This document shows positions 60,906-64,000 of a DNA stretch of 64,000 nt, one piece after another (positions within the stretch are counted from its first letter, which is position 1; every line of letters starts with the position of its first letter). The notes under the pieces are model-generated. The model was given only the letters and a program-made list of their open reading frames with translations. It was not told the DNA's origin and ran no database searches. Source of the DNA: Acetobacteraceae bacterium (GTDB lineage: Bacteria > Pseudomonadota > Alphaproteobacteria > Acetobacterales > Acetobacteraceae); the NCBI GenBank assembly GCA_027482245.1, contig JAIXWG010000063.1:1-64000 (forward strand), given 5' to 3'. The position numbers and the translations under genes are program-made.

Positions 60906-61168
60906 CGGACGATCCAGGCGGCGATGGCCTGGGTCTCCTCCTCGGTGAAGCCGCGCGCAAGGCGGTCCATCAGCGTCGCGGGGCGCGTGCCCTCCCGGAA
61001 GGCGCGCATCGCCGCCGCGACTTCCGCCGCATCGCGCCCGCGGAGCGAGGGGATGGCGGCGTCGCTGCGCGTCGGCGCATGGCAGCCGAGGCAGGTGGAG
61101 GCGCCCGGGGGCGCCTCCTGCGCATAGGCTGGCGCCGCCACCAGCAGCGCCAGCGCAAGCGCCCTCAC
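60902..61168 (-). CDS. Small monoheme cytochrome c (SoxE/FccA-like)
   Basis: 88 residues from GTG 61168, overlapping the upstream gene (GTGA). A short signal peptide (MRALALALLVAAPAYAQ) is followed by CLGCH (26-30) and a C-terminal FTEEETQAIAAWI helix typical of class I cytochromes. Adjacency to the SoxF-like gene suggests that it is the cytochrome subunit of a flavocytochrome c. It could also accept electrons from the molybdenum hydroxylase encoded upstream. It is smaller than diheme FccA. Confidence 0.85.
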   Translation of the reverse strand: MRALALALLVAAPAYAQEAPPGASTCLGCHAPTRSDAAIPSLRGRDAAEVAAAMRAFREGTRPATLMDRLARGFTEEETQAIAAWIVR

Positions 61169-63372
61169 GTCCGGCGCAGATCCGCCTGGTGCAGCGGAAG
61201 CTGGCGCACCCGCTTGCCCGTCGCGGCGAAGATCGCGTTCAGCACGGCGGGCGCGGCGACGGCGATGGTCGGCTCGCCCACGCCGCCCCAAAAGCCGCCC
61301 GTGGGGGCCACGATCGTCTCCACCTTCGGCATGTCGATCATGCGCATGACGGGATAGGTGTCGAAGTTCGTCTGCTCGATGCGGCCGTCCTTCACCGTGC
61401 ATTCGCCATACAGCGCGGCGGAGAGGCCATAGACGAAGCTGCCTTCCACCTGCGCCGCGATCTGCTGCGGGTTCACCGCATAGCCCGGGTCGGTGGCGGC
61501 GATGATGCGGTGCACCTTCACCTCCCCGGCGTCGCTGACGGAAACCTCCGCCACCGCGGCGACGTAGCTGCCGAAGCCATGGGTGACGCAGATGCCGCGA
61601 TGCACGGCCTGGCCGTTCACGGGCTGCGCCGGCGTGCCCCAACCCGCGCGTTCCGCGACGGCGTTCAGCACGGCCAGGTGCTTCGGGTGGTTCGCCATCA
61701 GGGACCGGCGGAAGGCCAGCGGGTCCTTCCCCGTCGCATGCGCCACCTCATCGATGAAGCATTCGAGGTAGATGGCGTTCTGGTTCAGGTTCACGCCGCG
61801 CCAGAAGCCCGGCGGCACATGCGGGTTGCGCATGGCGTGGTCGATCAGCAGGTTCGGGAAGGTGTAGCCGATATCGGCCTCACCCCCGCTGGCGTTGAGC
61901 CCCTGGAAGACCACGGGGTCGCGGCCATCCCGGATGTTCTGCGGGAAGATGCCGGCCACGATGGACTGGCCGCTGATGCGCATGTGCAGGCCGGTGATGT
62001 TGCCCTGCGCGTCGAGCCCCGCCGTCATCTTGCACATCGTCACGGGGTGGAAGCGGCCCTGGAGCATGTCCTCCTCCCGCGTCCAGAGGAGCTTCACGGG
62101 CGTGCCGGGCATCTGCTTGGCGATGTCCACGACCTGGCGGACCCAGTCATGCACCGCGCCACGCCGGCCGAAGCCGCCGCCGAGGTGGATCTTGTGGATC
62201 TCGCAGCGCGCGGGCGGCAGCCCTGCGGCTTCCGCCGCGGCGGCGTGCGCCGCTTCGCCATTCTGGGTCGGGGTCCAGACCTCGCAGCGCTCCGGCGTCC
62301 AGATGGCGGTGGCGTTCATCACCTCCATGCAGGCGTGGTTCTGGTGGGGGTAGCCGTAGACGGCCTCCACCTTGCGCGCGGCACCGGCAATGGCGGCGGG
62401 GGCGTCGCCGTTGCGGTTGCCGACGGCGGCCTGCGGCGCATCGAAGCCCGCCACCATGACCTCCCGGAAGGAGGCGGAGGACGCGTTGGCGTGCTCCCCG
62501 TAGTTCCAGGTGATCTTGAGCGCATCCAGCGCCTTCTTCGCGTGCCACCAGGTATCGGCGACGACGGCGACGGCATCCTGGCCCACGCGCAGCACGCGCT
62601 TCACGCCGGGCATGCGCTCGGCCTCCGCGCTGTCCACCGCGGCGACGGTGCCGCCGAAGACGGGGCAGGCATGGATGGCGGCGTTCAGCATCCCCGGCAG
62701 CTTCAGGTCCATGCCATAGACCTGGCTGCCATTCAGCTTGGCGCGGGTGTCGAGCCGCGCGACGGGCTGGCCGATCAGCTTCCAGTCGCGCGGGTCCTTC
62801 AGCGGTACATCGGCCGCGGCCGGCGCGGGCAGGCGCATGGCGGCTTCGGCGACCGCGCCGAAGGTCGTGGTGCGGCCCGAAGGCTGGTGGGTGATGATGC
62901 TGTTGGCCGCGCGGCATTCACCGGCGGGCACGCCCCAGGCATTGGCGGCGGCCTGCACCAGCATCATGCGCGCCGCGGCGCCGCCCTTCCGGACGTATTC
63001 GTTGCTCTCCCGGATGCCACGGCTGCCGCCGGTGGACATGCTGCCCCAGACGCGGCCGCGCGCCAGGTTCTGGCCGGGGGTCGGGTATTCCGTGGTGACC
63101 TTGGCCCAGTCGCATTCCAGCTCCTCGGCCACCATCTGGGCGAGGCCCGTCAGCGTGCCCTGCCCCATCTCCGACCGCGCGATGCGGATGATGACGGTGT
63201 CGTCGGTCTTCACGACGACCCAGGCATTGACCTCCGGCGTCGCCGGCGCAGCGGCACCCTGGGCGAGGGCCTTGGTGGGCGCGGGGAAGCGGAAGCCGAA
63301 GGTGAAGGCGCCGGCGGCAGCGGCGGCGGTGCCCAGCAGGCCCCGGCGCGACGGCTTGGTGATGGCGTTCAT
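61165..63372 (-). CDS. Molybdenum hydroxylase large subunit (IorB-like), Tat-exported
   Basis: 735 residues. A Tat signal (PSRRGLLGT, 7-15, then a hydrophobic stretch) precedes the aldehyde oxidase/xanthine dehydrogenase molybdopterin-binding domains. Landmarks are SEMGQGTLTGLAQMVAEEL near 65, GGGFGRRGAVHDWV near 405, and the catalytic Glu in GGVGEPTIAVAAPAVLNAIF near 705. It matches isoquinoline 1-oxidoreductase beta subunits, which lack a FAD subunit and pass electrons to cytochrome c. Its gene overlaps the cytochrome gene and lies upstream of soxFXYZA, which is unusual. The substrate is not resolved. Confidence 0.9.
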   Translation of the reverse strand: MNAITKPSRRGLLGTAAAAAGAFTFGFRFPAPTKALAQGAAAPATPEVNAWVVVKTDDTVIIRIARSEMGQGTLTGLAQMVAEELECDWAKVTTEYPTPGQNLARGRVWGSMSTGGSRGIRESNEYVRKGGAAARMMLVQAAANAWGVPAGECRAANSIITHQPSGRTTTFGAVAEAAMRLPAPAAADVPLKDPRDWKLIGQPVARLDTRAKLNGSQVYGMDLKLPGMLNAAIHACPVFGGTVAAVDSAEAERMPGVKRVLRVGQDAVAVVADTWWHAKKALDALKITWNYGEHANASSASFREVMVAGFDAPQAAVGNRNGDAPAAIAGAARKVEAVYGYPHQNHACMEVMNATAIWTPERCEVWTPTQNGEAAHAAAAEAAGLPPARCEIHKIHLGGGFGRRGAVHDWVRQVVDIAKQMPGTPVKLLWTREEDMLQGRFHPVTMCKMTAGLDAQGNITGLHMRISGQSIVAGIFPQNIRDGRDPVVFQGLNASGGEADIGYTFPNLLIDHAMRNPHVPPGFWRGVNLNQNAIYLECFIDEVAHATGKDPLAFRRSLMANHPKHLAVLNAVAERAGWGTPAQPVNGQAVHRGICVTHGFGSYVAAVAEVSVSDAGEVKVHRIIAATDPGYAVNPQQIAAQVEGSFVYGLSAALYGECTVKDGRIEQTNFDTYPVMRMIDMPKVETIVAPTGGFWGGVGEPTIAVAAPAVLNAIFAATGKRVRQLPLHQADLRRT

Positions 63373-63384
63373 GATGCGCGCTCC

Positions 63385-63849
63385 TCAGCCGGCCGCGCCG
63401 GCGGTGCCGGCGGCGCGCTGGATGCCCGCCATGACGCGGTTGTAGGTGCCGCAGCGGCAGATGTTGGTGACCTCCTCCCGGATCTGCTGTTCCGTCGGGC
63501 GGGGCGTCGCGGCCAGCAGGGCGGCGGCGGCCATGATCATGCCGGACTGGCAGAAGCCGCATTGCGGCACGTCGAGTGCCAGCCAGGCCTGCTGGATCGG
63601 GTGGCTGCTGTCGGGGGACAGGCCCTCGATCGTCACGATCTTCTGGTTCTCGTCGAAGGCGGAGACGGGCATGGAGCAGGCGCGGACCGCGGCGCCATCG
63701 ACATGCACGGTGCAGGCGCCGCATTGCGCGATGCCGCAGCCATACTTGGTCCCGGTGAGTTCGAGCTGTTCGCGCAGCACCCAGAGCAGGGGGGTGTCAT
63801 CCTCCACCTGCACGTCGATCACGCGCCCGTTCACGTTGAGCTTGGCCAT
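63385..63849 (-). CDS. [2Fe-2S] subunit of the molybdenum hydroxylase (IorA-like)
   Basis: 154 residues. The plant-type [2Fe-2S] cluster cysteines are in CGIAQCGAC (38, 43, 46) and VRAC (58); the second cluster ligands are CGFC (about 97, 100) and CRCGTY (about 131, 133). This is the small subunit of xanthine-oxidase-type enzymes. It has no signal peptide and is probably exported by hitchhiking with the Tat-bearing large subunit. It begins the eight-gene operon. GGGAGAG precedes the ATG. Confidence 0.9.
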   Translation of the reverse strand: MAKLNVNGRVIDVQVEDDTPLLWVLREQLELTGTKYGCGIAQCGACTVHVDGAAVRACSMPVSAFDENQKIVTIEGLSPDSSHPIQQAWLALDVPQCGFCQSGMIMAAAALLAATPRPTEQQIREEVTNICRCGTYNRVMAGIQRAAGTAGAAG

Positions 63850-63903
63850 CCCGTTCTCTCCCGCCGCCTGCCGGAAACATGTCCCGGCTTGTTGGAAGAA
63901 TCC

Positions 63904-63932
63904 GTATCAGCGGGCGCGGCGCGCGACAACAA
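63904..63932 (-). promoter_or_regulatory. Candidate promoter of the sox/molybdenum-hydroxylase operon
   Basis: On the minus strand TTGTTG (63932-63927) is followed by 17 bases and TGATAC (63909-63904). The leader to the ATG at 63849 would be about 50 bases. Both hexamers are weak matches. The remaining bases to 64000 show no other convincing feature. Confidence 0.35.
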
Positions 63933-64000
63933 CTTCCGGCTGTGGGAGGGCAGGATCGCCTGATTGTTTCGCGGCCATCAGAAGGGCAACGCCAGCGCGG

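Noticed and set aside
61189-63963. A 924-codon open frame on the plus strand opposite the molybdenum hydroxylase gene
   Set aside because: It is a shadow of GC-rich coding on the other strand: low-complexity His/Arg/Gly/Ala-rich translation, no recognisable domain, and the minus-strand gene has full family motifs.
1-64000. CRISPR array, tRNA or rRNA genes, prophage, toxin-antitoxin pairs
   Set aside because: No spaced direct repeats, cloverleaf-like sequences, structural phage genes or small toxin/antitoxin pairs were recognised; gaps between genes are short throughout.

Overview
This 64 kb window is high-GC DNA, coding almost throughout, with many start/stop overlaps (ATGA, GTGA) inside long operons. 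The gene content is several solute-binding-protein transport systems, orphan tripartite tricarboxylate transporter (TTT/Bug) binding proteins, acyl-CoA ligases, GntR and IclR regulators and a Sox sulfur-oxidation cluster. Together this points to a metabolically versatile alphaproteobacterium, most likely an Acetobacteraceae member such as Roseomonas. That placement is inference from style and content; there is no rRNA or other marker gene. I saw no tRNA, rRNA, CRISPR array or prophage. The only mobile-element trace is the tail of an IS110-type transposase at the left edge.

Layout. (1) 1-290: transposase tail and three consecutive perfect hairpins. (2) 290-11689: a GntR regulator divergent from a nine-gene operon with ATP-dependent hydantoinase/oxoprolinase subunits, a complete Dpp-type ABC importer, a UroD/MtaA-like protein and an alpha/beta hydrolase. 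(3) 11611-19374, minus strand: a D-threonate-type acid-sugar operon (IclR, DUF1537 kinase, PdxA2, iron-dependent alcohol dehydrogenase, BNR/Asp-box protein, orphan TTT binding protein), followed by a TTC38-like protein. (4) 19424-24775: an SDR, a CaiC-like ligase, and a minus-strand trio (flavin monooxygenase, DsbA-like isomerase, atypical M19 dipeptidase). (5) 24905-30968: an unusual operon of ATP-NAD kinase-like protein, two divergent glycine-dehydrogenase-like subunits and a DAO-type flavoenzyme, with an IclR regulator. (6) 31057-38548: a sugar-type ABC importer with a DapA-like lyase, two SDRs and a sugar isomerase. (7) 38563-42428: an isochorismatase plus cyclic-amide hydrolase pair, an amidohydrolase and a GntR regulator. 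(8) 42429-56037, minus strand: an eleven-gene catabolic/transport operon plus a cupin gene. (9) 56122-57666: an acyl-CoA ligase. (10) 57656-63849, minus strand: a compact eight-gene operon joining soxXYZA and a flavocytochrome c pair to a two-subunit molybdenum hydroxylase.

How the genes work together. Most blocks look like take up, activate or ring-open, then degrade modules for small organic acids, cyclic amides or modified peptides. Matching GTTCGC-N3-GCGAAC palindromes at 24905 and 30952, with a weaker copy at 31057, suggest that one IclR protein controls both block 5 and block 6.

Three things stand out. The Sox operon has no soxB or soxCD in view, carries a molybdenum hydroxylase instead, and encodes a SoxY ending ACIEG rather than GGCGG. 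Block 5 contains a glycine-dehydrogenase-like pair with altered signature motifs and no H- or T-protein. Blocks 4, 6, 7 and 8 contain several enzyme-family members whose canonical catalytic or metal-binding residues are replaced: three alpha/beta-hydrolase domains with His or Asn at the nucleophile position, two amidohydrolases with VxN for HxH, one SDR and one M19 dipeptidase.
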